The notes under the pieces were generated by a model. The model saw nothing but the letters and a program-made list of their open reading frames with translations. It was not told the origin of the DNA and did not search any database. 64,000 nucleotides of DNA, from positions 695,001 through 759,000 of the forward strand of contig NZ_CP060204.1 of NCBI RefSeq assembly GCF_014250475.1. The letters are read 5' to 3'. This DNA comes from Selenomonas timonae (GTDB lineage Bacteria > Bacillota > Negativicutes > Selenomonadales > Selenomonadaceae). The position numbers and the translations under genes were made by a program. Shown in pieces: positions 36,443 to 44,919 of this stretch (positions within the stretch are counted from its first letter, which is position 1; each line of letters starts with the position of its first letter).

Positions 36443-38610
36443 GGGGGCAGCCCCTTCCATTTTTCAAAATGTGCGTCCCATTGGTCGTTGTTCTTCGGCT
36501 CGTAGGCGGTGATGTCGGAGGAGGCACGGATGAGTGCGCGCGCCTCGGCAAGATCCTTGACCTCGCCCGCCGCAATCAGCTGCAGGGCGATATTGCCGAG
36601 GACGGTTGCCTCAATGGGTCCCGCGAGGACGGTGCGTCCGCACGCGTCTGCCGTGAGCTTGGCGAGGAGTCGGCTCTGGACGCCGCCGCCGATGAGGTAG
36701 ATCTTGTCGTAGTGTTTGCCCGTGCAGGTCTCGATCTCGGTGAGTGCCGCGCGGTAGGAGAGCGCGAGGCTCTCGTCGATGCAGCGGATGACGGCGCCCA
36801 CGCTCTCGGGAACGGGCTGCCCCGTGCGCTCGCACGCGGCGCGAATGCGGAGCGGCATGTCGCCCGAGGGCAGGAAAGCGGGATCGTCGGGGCGGATGAA
36901 GGAGCGCTGTGCGGGCGCTGCCGCTGCCAGCTGCTCGAGTTCGCCGTAGCTGTACTCGTGCCCCTCGCGCATCCATTGACGGCGGCTTTCCTGTATGAGC
37001 CAGAGACCGATGAGATTCTTGAGGAACGAGATCCGTCTGCAGCAGCCGCCCTCGTTCGTGATGTTGTACGCGGCGGACTCCACGTTGATGACCGGCTCCC
37101 TCAGTTCCGTGCCCAGGAGCGACCATGTGCCGCAGGAGAGGAAGATGAAGTCCTCCTCGCCCGTGGGCACGCCCGCCATTGCACTCTGCGTATCATGCCC
37201 TGCGACTGCAATGATCTCGGGGCGGTTCATACCGAGCTCTGCGGACAGTTCCTCGGTCATGCGCCCGATGGGCGTCGCCGTGGGCACAATCTCCGTGAGA
37301 ATCTGCGCGGGCAGTTCCAGCGCGTCCAGCACCTCGCACGACCATGTGCGGCTGCGCGCGTCAAGCATCTGGGTTGTCGTTGCAATCGAGTACTCGGTCT
37401 TCTTCTCACCTGACAGGAAGTAGTTGATGAAGCCCTTGCCTTCCTTTGCACGTCCCTCCAGATCGTAGCCCGTCGCCTTCTTGACCGCCTCGGGGCTCCA
37501 GTAGGTACGTACGTCGGCAAAGATCTGGGCGCGGTTCGTGAGCAGCTTGTTGAAGAGCATCGCAACGCCGTTCAGCGTGTCGTTCTCGGTGGCAAGGATG
37601 TACGGCTCGCGCGCACCATTCCAGTCGAACGAGGAGTTCATCATCGCTTCGGCGAAATCGCCGTTCGGGTAGAAGTCCGTCCACTGGCGCTGCCCCTGGA
37701 AGCCGCCCGCAATCGCGTTGTGCCCGAGCACCTCTTCCTCGCAGCCCTTCGGCAGATTCTTGTTGCCGTTGTAGAGATCCTTGATGATGCACATCATCTT
37801 GACGACGAATTCCCACGCCTCTTCCTTTTCGGCGTCGGACTTGCGTGCAAATTCGGGGTTCTTGTCAAAGCCCTCCTTGCAGTGCTCCTTCGTCCATGCG
37901 AGTGCCTTCTTGTACTCCTCCGGGTCGTAGACACCCTCCGTCATGCGGCGGATGATCTCGACCTCGTCGACGGATTCGACGCGCATGCCGAGGTACTCCT
38001 CGAAGAACTCGGGGCTGATGATCGAGCCGCCGATGCCCATCGTGATCGCGCCGATCTGGAGGTAGGACTTGCCGCGCATCGTGGCGGCGGCAACGGCAGC
38101 GCGGCCGAAGCGAAGCAGCTTCTCCTGCACGTCGGCGGGGATCTCCTCCGCGTCTGCCTCCCGCACGTCATGGCCGTAGATGCCGAATGCGGGCAGCCCT
38201 TTCTGTGCGTGGCTCGCGAGGACGGAGGTGAGGTAGACTGCGCCCGGCCGCTCCGTGCCGTTGAAGCCCCAGACGCCCTTGATCGTCATCGGATCCATGT
38301 CCATCGTCTCCGAGCCGTAGCACCAGCACGGCGTGACCGTCAGCGTGATGTCCACGCCCGCGCGGCGGAACTGCTCTGCGCACGCCGCCGCCTCGGGGAC
38401 GCGGCCGATGGTCGAGTCCGCGATGATGACCTTGACGGGATCGCCGTTTGTGTAGCGCAGGTTCTCCTCGAAGAGCTTCTTCGCTGCGCGTGCCATGCCC
38501 ATCGTCTGCTCCTCAAGTGCGCCGCGTACGTCGAGAACCCCGCGCCGCCCGTCGATCGTCGGACAAATGCCGATGACGGGATAGCCGCCGATACATCTTG
38601 TTTCTGTCAT
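36436..38610 (-). CDS. fucI'-'rhaB/fucK in-frame chimera (probable pseudogene)
   Basis: A 724-residue frame. Residues 1 to about 393 are L-fucose isomerase: [34 protein letters not shown], and the Mn ligands Glu342 and Asp366. The isomerase should be about 590 residues; its last third, with the third metal-binding His (His528 in E. coli), is gone. From [20 protein letters not shown] to the end it is the C-terminal two thirds of a rhamnulokinase/fuculokinase (catalytic Asp in [35 protein letters not shown]); the N-terminal kinase lobe is missing. GGAGG precedes the ATG. Neither enzyme should work. The join is near 37445. Confidence 0.85.
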   Translation of the reverse strand: MTETRCIGGYPVIGICPTIDGRRGVLDVRGALEEQTMGMARAAKKLFEENLRYTNGDPVKVIIADSTIGRVPEAAACAEQFRRAGVDITLTVTPCWCYGSETMDMDPMTIKGVWGFNGTERPGAVYLTSVLASHAQKGLPAFGIYGHDVREADAEEIPADVQEKLLRFGRAAVAAATMRGKSYLQIGAITMGIGGSIISPEFFEEYLGMRVESVDEVEIIRRMTEGVYDPEEYKKALAWTKEHCKEGFDKNPEFARKSDAEKEEAWEFVVKMMCIIKDLYNGNKNLPKGCEEEVLGHNAIAGGFQGQRQWTDFYPNGDFAEAMMNSSFDWNGAREPYILATENDTLNGVAMLFNKLLTNRAQIFADVRTYWSPEAVKKATGYDLEGRAKEGKGFINYFLSGEKKTEYSIATTTQMLDARSRTWSCEVLDALELPAQILTEIVPTATPIGRMTEELSAELGMNRPEIIAVAGHDTQSAMAGVPTGEEDFIFLSCGTWSLLGTELREPVINVESAAYNITNEGGCCRRISFLKNLIGLWLIQESRRQWMREGHEYSYGELEQLAAAAPAQRSFIRPDDPAFLPSGDMPLRIRAACERTGQPVPESVGAVIRCIDESLALSYRAALTEIETCTGKHYDKIYLIGGGVQSRLLAKLTADACGRTVLAGPIEATVLGNIALQLIAAGEVKDLAEARALIRASSDITAYEPKNNDQWDAHFEKWKGLPPC

Positions 38611-38862
38611 GATGATTTCCTCCGTTTCGTAATTGATTCATCGCTATGATGAATATTTGATTTTTTCTGTCATGTCCGTATTATAGCATTGAAGAAGCCC
38701 TCCCGCTTGTACTATACTATGTAAAAGTTGTATGATTTTATCTTTTTTATAAACTCTGATATATTTTGAGAAACGATTTCATCATGTATAGGTTGTGAAA
38801 GATATAACAATCTTGACCTAAAACATGATGATATTATCTTTTATAAAATGGAGGGTCAGACG

Positions 38863-39729
38863 ATGAAACACGAGGGATACAACGAATTCCGCACGCGCGG
38901 GCGCTTTGATTTTCCAATCGAATTCCATCATGTCGACCGCAATCATCCGCGTTTTCATATGCCCTATCACTGGCACATCGAGTATGAGATCGTCTACATC
39001 GTACGCGGCGGGCTGAAGCTCGCGCTGAACGAGGACACGGTGCAGGCGCAGACGGGGGATATCATCTTCATCCGCGACGGCATCGTGCACGGCGGAGCAC
39101 CACTCGATGAGGAGACCGTCTACGAGTGCATTGTGTTCGATCTGAAGAAGCTGCTGCAGGGGAGCCAGAGCACAGGCGCGCGCGTACAGCCGATTCTCGA
39201 GCATGAACTCCTTATCAATAAATACATCCCGGGCACAACGGCGGATGTCCCCGGGATGATTGCCATGCTGTTTGCAGCGATGAAGGAGGCGTATGCGGGC
39301 TATGAGATGGTCGTGACAGGGATGCTCTACAGCTTCCTCGGCGCGGTGCTCCGCCACGGACTCTGCCACGCGCCGAACGCCGCGCTGCGCGAGAGCAGCC
39401 GCCGGCGCGTCATGCAGCTCAAGAAGACCTTTCAGCTCATCGACGACGCCTACGACCAGCCGCTCACCCTCGGCGATCTCGCCGCAGCGGCAGGGCTGAC
39501 TCCGAACTATTTCTGCCGGTTTTTTCAGAAGATCACGCACCGCAGCCCCATTGACTATCTGAACTACTACCGCATCGAGGCGGCGTGCATCCGCCTCGCG
39601 CAGGGCGATGAGAGCATCACGGAGATTGCGCTCGCGACGGGGTTCAACGACATCAGCTACTTTATCAAGACGTTCCGCAGGTACAAGGGAATCTCGCCGT
39701 TGAAGTATCAGAAGACAATTTCCTCTTGA
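38863..39729 (+). CDS. AraC-family transcriptional regulator
   Basis: A 288-residue regulator. The N-terminal cupin (FHMPYHWHIEYEIVYIVRGG) should sense a sugar, and the C-terminal double helix-turn-helix (LTLGDLAAAAGLTPNYFCRFFQ and ITEIALATGFNDISYFIKTF) binds DNA. It is divergent from the fucose genes and is the likely activator of that locus. GGAGG at 38850 fits an ATG at 38863. It is intact, unlike the genes it would control. The 250-bp divergent gap is AT-rich and holds both promoters. Confidence 0.9.
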   Translation: MKHEGYNEFRTRGRFDFPIEFHHVDRNHPRFHMPYHWHIEYEIVYIVRGGLKLALNEDTVQAQTGDIIFIRDGIVHGGAPLDEETVYECIVFDLKKLLQGSQSTGARVQPILEHELLINKYIPGTTADVPGMIAMLFAAMKEAYAGYEMVVTGMLYSFLGAVLRHGLCHAPNAALRESSRRRVMQLKKTFQLIDDAYDQPLTLGDLAAAAGLTPNYFCRFFQKITHRSPIDYLNYYRIEAACIRLAQGDESITEIALATGFNDISYFIKTFRRYKGISPLKYQKTISS

Positions 39730-39753
39730 CAAAAAATAACTTTTGTATATAAT
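39726..39753 (+). promoter_or_regulatory. metY promoter
   Basis: TTGACA (39726-39731), 16 bases, TATAAT (39748-39753). It overlaps the stop codon of the AraC gene. No riboswitch fits in the 48 nt before the ATG. Confidence 0.85.
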
Positions 39754-39801
39754 TCATATCAACAAAATATGTGTTTTCGGAAATGGAAAAGGGGACTTAC
39801 C

Positions 39802-41091
39802 ATGAGCGAGAAAAAATACCATTTTGAAACCCTGCAGGTGCGTGTCGGACAGGAGGAGGCGGATCCCGTCACGGATGCGCGTGCGGTGCCGATCTATCAG
39901 ACGACCTCGTACGTGTTCCACAATGCACAGCATGCCGCCGACCGCTTTGCACTCAAAGATCCAGGCTATATCTACGGGCGGCTCATGAACCCGACGCAGG
40001 ATGTGTTCGAGAAGCGCATCGCGGCACTTGAGGGCGGCGCGGCGGCACTCGCGTTTGCCTCGGGGGCAGCGGCGATCACGGCGACGTTCCAGGGGCTTGC
40101 CCATGCGGGTGATCATATTGTCGCGCAGCAGACGATCTACGGCGGCTCGTACAACCTCCTCGCGCATACGGTGAAGGAGTGGGGCATCGACGTGACCTTT
40201 GTCGATCCGAAGGCGGGCGCGCAGGGCTTTGCGGACGCGATCCGTCCGAATACGAAGTGCGTCTTCATCGAGACCGTCGGCAACCCGAACGCCGACCTCA
40301 TCGACATCGAGGCGGTCGCACAGGCAGCGCACGCGCAGGGCGTACCCGTCGTCATCGACAACACCTTTGCCACCCCCTACCTCCTGCGCCCCATCGAGCA
40401 CGGCGCGGACATCGTTGTGCACTCGGCGACGAAGTTCCTCGGCGGACACGGCGCGAGCCTCGGCGGCGTGATCGTCGACGGGGGTAAGTTCGACTGGAAG
40501 GCATCGGGACGCTTCCCGCACCTCACCGACCCAAATCCGAGCTATCACGGCGTGAGCTTCGTCGATGCGCTCGGTCTTGTCGCATTCGTTGTCTATATCC
40601 GCGCACTCATCCTGCGCGACACGGGCGCGGCAATCGCACCACAGAGCGCGTTCTACTTCATCCACGGGCTTGAGACCCTGTCCCTGCGCGTCGAGCGTCA
40701 CGTCGAGAACGCGCTGAAAGTGGTGGACTTCCTCGCGAAGCACCCGAAGGTGGCGAAGGTCAACCATCCGTCTCTCGCCAACCACCCTGACCATGAAATC
40801 TACAAGCGGTACTTCCCGCACGGCGGCATCTCCATCTTCACGTTCGACATTGTGGGCGGGCGTGAGGCGGCGTTCCGCTTTATCGACAAGCTGACCCTGT
40901 TCTCGCTGCTCGCGAACGTTGCGGACGTGAAGTCGCTTGTCATCCACCCCGCGACCACCACGCATTCTCAGATGAATGAGGCAGAGCTTGCCGCCTCCGG
41001 CATCGGTGAAGGAACGGTGCGTCTATCCATCGGCATCGAGCACGTCGATGATCTGATTGTCGACCTCGAAAACGCCCTCGCCGAGGTTTGA
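39802..41091 (+). CDS. metY: O-acetylhomoserine sulfhydrylase
   Basis: A 429-residue PLP enzyme of the Cys/Met metabolism family. It makes homocysteine from O-acetylhomoserine and sulfide, giving direct sulfhydrylation for methionine synthesis. The PLP lysine is Lys211 in HSATKFLGGHG; YGRLMNPTQDVFE and the C-terminal THSQM...GIGEGTVRLSIGIE are typical of MetY. The ATG at 39802 has AAAAGGGGA upstream. It is flanked by its own promoter and a small terminator. Confidence 0.95.
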   Translation: MSEKKYHFETLQVRVGQEEADPVTDARAVPIYQTTSYVFHNAQHAADRFALKDPGYIYGRLMNPTQDVFEKRIAALEGGAAALAFASGAAAITATFQGLAHAGDHIVAQQTIYGGSYNLLAHTVKEWGIDVTFVDPKAGAQGFADAIRPNTKCVFIETVGNPNADLIDIEAVAQAAHAQGVPVVIDNTFATPYLLRPIEHGADIVVHSATKFLGGHGASLGGVIVDGGKFDWKASGRFPHLTDPNPSYHGVSFVDALGLVAFVVYIRALILRDTGAAIAPQSAFYFIHGLETLSLRVERHVENALKVVDFLAKHPKVAKVNHPSLANHPDHEIYKRYFPHGGISIFTFDIVGGREAAFRFIDKLTLFSLLANVADVKSLVIHPATTTHSQMNEAELAASGIGEGTVRLSIGIEHVDDLIVDLENALAEV

Positions 41092-41097
41092 GGATGT

Positions 41098-41130
41098 TGT
41101 GAGCAGTAATGCGGTGTTACTGCTCTTCCG
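41098..41130 (+). terminator. metY terminator (weak)
   Basis: GAGCAGTAA/TTACTGCTC stem with a TGCGGTG loop, followed by only two T. Confidence 0.6.
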
Positions 41131-41140
41131 AAAAAAGCCC

Positions 41141-41170
41141 TTGCCAACGCGCCCCTCACTGTGCTATAAT
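41141..41170 (+). promoter_or_regulatory. tRNA-Ser promoter
   Basis: TTGCCA, 18 bases, TATAAT, ending 22 nt before the tRNA. Confidence 0.8.
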
Positions 41171-41192
41171 GCGTCATGTCGCGTAAGCGCAT

Positions 41193-41281
41193 GGAGAGGT
41201 GTCCGAGTGGTCGAAGGTGCTTGACTCGAAATCAAGTGCAGTGATGAGCTGCCGTGGGTTCGAATCCCACCCTCTCTGCCA
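41193..41281 (+). tRNA. tRNA-Ser (CGA)
   Basis: Class II tRNA of 89 nt with a long variable arm. Acceptor GGAGAGG/CCTCTCT, anticodon CGA in CTCGAAA, encoded CCA. Integrase remains lie downstream, so it is a plausible former integration site. Confidence 0.97.
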
Positions 41282-41678
41282 GTAAAATCAAGGCTTCGTG
41301 GGGATTTCCACGAAGCCTTTTCTGTACGTATTTTTGGGTGAAAAACAGGATTTTGGGCACATTTTGGGCATTAGAGATTTTGAACTTGTTTTTAGAGGCT
41401 GTGAAATTTGTGGCTGCGACATAGAAAAAGAGGATGCCGTGCAGCATCCTCAGATTGTTTGTGCATCACTTTTGAGCTCCTTGGTAGGAGCTGTTTGATC
41501 TCCCCGCTCAGCGGACGAAAAGACCTCTTTTGTCTCTTGTCCTGTGTCTTTTTTGCAGAATGCCCGTGTTTATGGCGGTATCCATACCCTGTTATTTGCA
41601 TGGACAGGCGGGACGAGAGGACAATACTCTGGCGGACGGCGCATCACTTCTTTGGGGAATGTGATGCACCTTTCTCCG
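41282..41678. other. Gene-free stretch after tRNA-Ser
   Basis: Holds the tRNA terminator (AAGGCTTCGTGG/CCACGAAGCC with TTTTC, 41288-41324), two tandem ATTTTGGGCA words at 41350-41371, and one arm of a long direct repeat (41367-41414). The rest shows no convincing gene; the base composition is lower in GC than in the neighbours. Confidence 0.5.
41367..41414 (+). repeat. Direct repeat, left copy
   Basis: GGGCATTAGAGATTTTGAAC, then TTGTTTTTAGAGGCTGTGAA and ATTTG. The same about 47 bp recur at 42781-42828 with a few changes. The pair brackets a nuclease pseudogene and integrase remains, as the ends of a decayed element would. Confidence 0.8.
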
Positions 41679-42481
41679 TTATAGGAGTGCCAGGTACTTG
41701 GCCTGCTCGTCTTTTGAGATCTTCAGAGCGTCCATGGCAGCTTCAGCGGTAAGCCCTAAACTTAAAATGAGATTCTTGATGTTCTTCAGACGCTCCTCTG
41801 TCTTGCCTTCTGCAACGCCTTCGTTATAAAGTTCTTCCATTACCCTACACATCGTGGTAACCCCCTTTTCGTCTTCTTTGAAAAAGCGTGCGCGCTCGGC
41901 GAGTACATCACTGTACATGTCGTTTGGATCACTGCAAAAGAAGTCGTGCATGAGACGTCCGAGCGGGCTTTCACTCTGACATTCCCCGTTGACGTAGAGA
42001 ATGTGTGCACCGTCGTCGAACACCTCCTCGGTGTCCTCGAATGTTCGCCGAACCTTGTAGAGCGGTTTCCCCCGCCTCCACACGTCATGCTCGGTGATGA
42101 AGATGACGTAGGTTTCCGGCAGATCAGGGAAGAGCGTTCCCTTGCTGACCTCGCGGGAATCAATCATGCTGCTGTTGTAGCGAGCACGCAGTGGAATCGC
42201 GCCCTCGTCGCTCGTTGTATCTCCACATTGTAGATCGCCTTGCCATCCGTTGCAAGGGCGTCGAAGCGGACAGAACGTCCGTAGAGATTCGGCACACTCT
42301 GCTGCGTGATGACCTCCGTCACGCGCAGGCGGTCATTGCCCAGCACAGCACGAAGCACGACCTCCATACAGGGGATATTACTGTCAAAGCAGCTGTTAAA
42401 GAACGTGTCATCCATCAACCGAAGCTGTTTGATCTTTTCAAGGTATCGAATTTTCTTTTGTTCGAGTTCGATGATACTCAC
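41679..42481 (-). pseudogene. PD-(D/E)XK nuclease-family transposase (Rpn type), frameshifted
   Basis: The first frame (42481 to 42164) reads RLMDDTFFNSCFDSNIPCME and VTEVITQQSVPNLYGRSVRFD, then NVEIQRA, the conserved start of Rpn/PD-(D/E)XK transposase-like nucleases. After NVEIQRA (near 42200) the reading passes to another frame: DEGAIPLRARYNSSMIDSRE, continuing to 41679 and ending in the EGVAEGKTEER-type charged tail. Losing one G in CGAGCG(G)ACGAG explains it. The family promotes DNA breakage linked to recombination. As it stands the catalytic domain is split into two frames. Confidence 0.85.
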
Positions 42482-42538
42482 CTCAAATCAAATGATCTAC
42501 CTATATTTTATAGGGATTTTGTCTTTTTTGCAAGATTG

Positions 42539-42707
42539 TCATTTCTCTTGCGTGCCAAAAACGTAATCGCCGATTTTCCCGGCAGCTTCCTCCTTTGTCT
42601 TTTGCATAACGTGGGTGTAAAGATCGGCTGTAATGGCAATCGAGCTGTGTCCAAGGATTTCGGAAGCTGTTTTCATGGCAACGCCGGATTGCAGCATCAG
42701 CGAAGCA
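42539..42707 (-). pseudogene. Tyrosine recombinase (integrase) C-terminal remnant
   Basis: On the minus strand this reads CASLMLQSGVAMKTASEILG, then HSSIAITADLYTHVMQKTKE, ending at a TGA. This is the end of a phage-type integrase: the HxxR-region remains, GHSSIAIT and the Tyr of the active site in DLYTHV. No start codon or upstream catalytic domain is left. The sequence before it is an R1 repeat fragment. It is the relic of an integrated element next to tRNA-Ser. Confidence 0.85.
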
Positions 42708-42778
42708 CAGGATTTGTCGACGAAGTTCGGGTGAAAAAGATGCCAAAGATAGTGTGGCTGAAATTATCAGTGGTTCCT
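42708..42778 (-). repeat. R1 repeat fragment fused to the integrase relic
   Basis: On the minus strand GGAACCACTGATAATTTCAG opens the block, followed by GGCATCTTTTTC and ACTTCGTCGACAAATCCT. The order and spacing match the first 75 bp of the R1 copy at 61218. It ends exactly where integrase similarity begins. Confidence 0.8.
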
Positions 42779-42780
42779 TA

Positions 42781-42828
42781 GGGCACAAGAGATTTTGAAC
42801 TTGTTTTTTGAGGCTGTGAAATTTGCGG
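42781..42828 (+). repeat. Direct repeat, right copy
   Basis: GGGCACAAGAGATTTTGAAC, then TTGTTTTTTGAGGCTGTGAA and ATTTG: second copy of the repeat at 41367-41414, 1.4 kb away in the same orientation. Confidence 0.8.
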
Positions 42829-42945
42829 TTATATGGTGGCAGAGGCGGGGAACTGGATATAGCGCGTTTCATGCGCTCCCATATAAAAGAGCCGCGACGT
42901 GCAGATGTCTGCACGTCGCGGCGTTTTGTACTTCGGATGGAGGGA

Positions 42946-43545
42946 TTACTCTCCCTGGCAGAAATTGACGTAGTTGAGGATCAGCTCGGCCGCCTTTTCG
43001 AGCGGGATGCGGCTCGTGTTGATGACGAGGTCGTAGTTCTGGGGATCGCCCCACGTCTTGCCCGTGTAGAAGTCGTAGTAGTCCTTACGCTGTTTCTCGA
43101 TCTCGTTGAGCTGATCGAGGCTCATGCCGCCGTAGTGGGTCTGGGCGCGCTTTGCACGGAAAGTATCATCGGCGCAGATGAAGAAGGAATAGACTTCGGG
43201 CTGTCCGGCGAGGATGACATCAGCACAGCGCCCGAGGAAAACTGCGCCCTTTCCCTCCGCCGCGATGGCGCGGATGATTTTGCTCTGCTCGGTATAGAGC
43301 TGCCTGTAGGCGGGTACACGGTCGAATGAAGCCGTGCTGATCGCACCGAGACTCGCTTTGGGCACCTCGTAGGATCGACTGATGACGTCCTCGATGCGGT
43401 CACCCGCACCAAGACTCTTCGCCGCCATTGTGACAACAGTCTGGTCATAGCGCTTGACCCCCATCGTCTCCGCAAGAATACGGGAGATCTGTCGACCGCC
43501 ACTGCCGAACTGACGACTGATGGTAATAATGGTATTGTTTTTCAT
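42946..43545 (-). CDS. Cytidylate kinase-like family protein
   Basis: A 199-residue P-loop protein of the family related to Cmk (PF13189 type). It begins ITISRQFGSGGRQISRILAE, a glycine-rich nucleotide loop, and has FLGRCADVIL and a lid region (RAKRAQTHYGGMSLDQLNEIEKQR). These proteins are common in anaerobic Firmicutes; the substrate is not established. AAGGAGG fits the ATG at 43545 better than the ATG two codons upstream. Confidence 0.85.
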   Translation of the reverse strand: MKNNTIITISRQFGSGGRQISRILAETMGVKRYDQTVVTMAAKSLGAGDRIEDVISRSYEVPKASLGAISTASFDRVPAYRQLYTEQSKIIRAIAAEGKGAVFLGRCADVILAGQPEVYSFFICADDTFRAKRAQTHYGGMSLDQLNEIEKQRKDYYDFYTGKTWGDPQNYDLVINTSRIPLEKAAELILNYVNFCQGE

Positions 43546-43633
43546 GTTCATATACCTCCTTCAATATGATTATACCGCAGACAGGTACTGCGTGCAAGGA
43601 AATCGGGCGTAATTGTGAGATAAAAGTGAAATA

Positions 43634-44719
43634 TCAGTGTTTCTTGCGAAAGTCTGCCATATAGGCGGCGAGTTTCTCGACGCCCGCAAGGGGCATGGCG
43701 TTATAGATGGAGGCGCGCATGCCGCCGACGCTGCGGTGTCCCTTGATGCCGCTGAGTCCTTGCTCTTTTGCGCCCGCGACGAAGTCCGATTCGAGGCTTT
43801 CGCTCGGCAGGCGGAAGGTGACGTTCATGCGCGAGCGGCTGCCCTCCTCTGCGTGTCCGCGATAGAAGCCGTCGGAGCTGTCGATGGCGTCGTAGAGGAG
43901 CGCCGCCTTTTTCGCATTTGCCTCGCCCATCGCAGCGAGTCCGCCGTGCTCCTTGATCCAGCGGACGGTCTTGCCGACGATGTAGATGGCAAAGACGGGC
44001 GGCGTGTTGTAGAGGGAGTCGTTCTTCTGGAAGGTGCTGTAACGCAGCATGGTCGGGAGTTCGGCGGGGCTGCTCTCGAGCAGCTTTTTCTTTGCGACGT
44101 TCAGCACGACGCCCGCCGGGCCGAGGTTTTTCTGCACGCCTGCATAGATGAAGTCGTAGCTGCCGAAGTCCCACGGACGCGAGAGGATGTCGGAGGACAT
44201 ATCGGCAAAGAGGGGGACGCCGCTGGTTTTGGGCGTGTAGTGGTACTCCGTGCCGTAGATGGTGTTGTTGAGGCAGATGTGGAGGTAGGCGGCGTTTGGC
44301 GCAATGTTCAGCTCCTCCTGTGCGGGGACGCGAACGTAGTTCTCCTCCTTGGTCGAGGCGGCAACGGTGCCGACGCCGAGTTTCACGGCCTCCTCGTATG
44401 CCTTCTGAGCGAATGAGCCGGAGAGAGCGTAGCTGCCGGGGTGCGACTCGGTGGCGAAGTTCAGCGGGATGAGGGCAAAGGTCTGGCTTGCGCCGCCTGC
44501 TGTGAAGACGACGTCGTAGTCGTCGCCGAGTCCCATGAGTTCGAGGATGTCTGCCTTTGCCGCCTGATGCACGGCGTCGTAGGCGGGGGCACGATGGCTG
44601 ATCTCGAGGATGGACATGCCCGTGCCGTTAAAGTTCAGCAGTTCCGCCTGTACCTCTTTGAGGACGTCCTCGGGGAGGACGGCAGGGCCGGGATTAAAGT
44701 TGTAGATGCGGTCGTTCAT
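43634..44719 (-). CDS. serC: Phosphoserine aminotransferase
   Basis: A 361-residue class V PLP aminotransferase. It converts 3-phosphohydroxypyruvate to phosphoserine for serine synthesis and the equivalent step of pyridoxal phosphate synthesis. It begins YNFNPGPAVLP, with PLP Lys197 in YAGVQKNLGPAG and the C-terminal GIKGHRSVGGMRASIYNAMP signature. AGGGAG precedes the ATG at 44719. No serA is adjacent. The R2 repeat at 44757 separates it from the next gene on the same strand. Confidence 0.97.
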   Translation of the reverse strand: MNDRIYNFNPGPAVLPEDVLKEVQAELLNFNGTGMSILEISHRAPAYDAVHQAAKADILELMGLGDDYDVVFTAGGASQTFALIPLNFATESHPGSYALSGSFAQKAYEEAVKLGVGTVAASTKEENYVRVPAQEELNIAPNAAYLHICLNNTIYGTEYHYTPKTSGVPLFADMSSDILSRPWDFGSYDFIYAGVQKNLGPAGVVLNVAKKKLLESSPAELPTMLRYSTFQKNDSLYNTPPVFAIYIVGKTVRWIKEHGGLAAMGEANAKKAALLYDAIDSSDGFYRGHAEEGSRSRMNVTFRLPSESLESDFVAGAKEQGLSGIKGHRSVGGMRASIYNAMPLAGVEKLAAYMADFRKKH

Positions 44720-44756
44720 ATTGTCTCCCTCTGTGTGCTGTGTAATGGTGTGTGCC

Positions 44757-44909
44757 CCGCGCAAACGCTTAGTTGCGCAAACGGTCGCGTGCTCGTCCGC
44801 CTAAATACCGATGAATTTCAAACGCGCGCTACGCGCTTGAACGATAGAAATTCATCGGGGGCGGGTCGCACGCTATGCTCCGTTTGCTCCACTAGGGTTT
44901 GCTTAGGGC
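44757..44909 (-). repeat. R2 repeat, full copy A
   Basis: About 150 bp that folds on itself. Outer arms GCGCAAACGG (44775) and CCGTTTGCTC (44880) pair. Inner arms CGATGAATTTC (44809) and GAAATTCATCG (44847) pair around a short GC-rich hairpin (GCGCGCTACGCGC). The inner arms differ from those of copy B but remain complementary. Between serC and the CNNM/CBS gene. Confidence 0.9.
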
Positions 44910-44919
44910 ACTACACTGT

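Noticed and set aside
39730-39801. SAM riboswitch ahead of metY
   Set aside because: Only 72 bp separate metY from the previous gene, and 48 nt remain after the promoter, too short for a SAM riboswitch plus expression platform.
41232-41447. 71-codon minus-strand frame over tRNA-Ser
   Set aside because: It reads through the tRNA and ends in a common tRNA-derived shadow peptide (RVGFEPTAAHHCT type).
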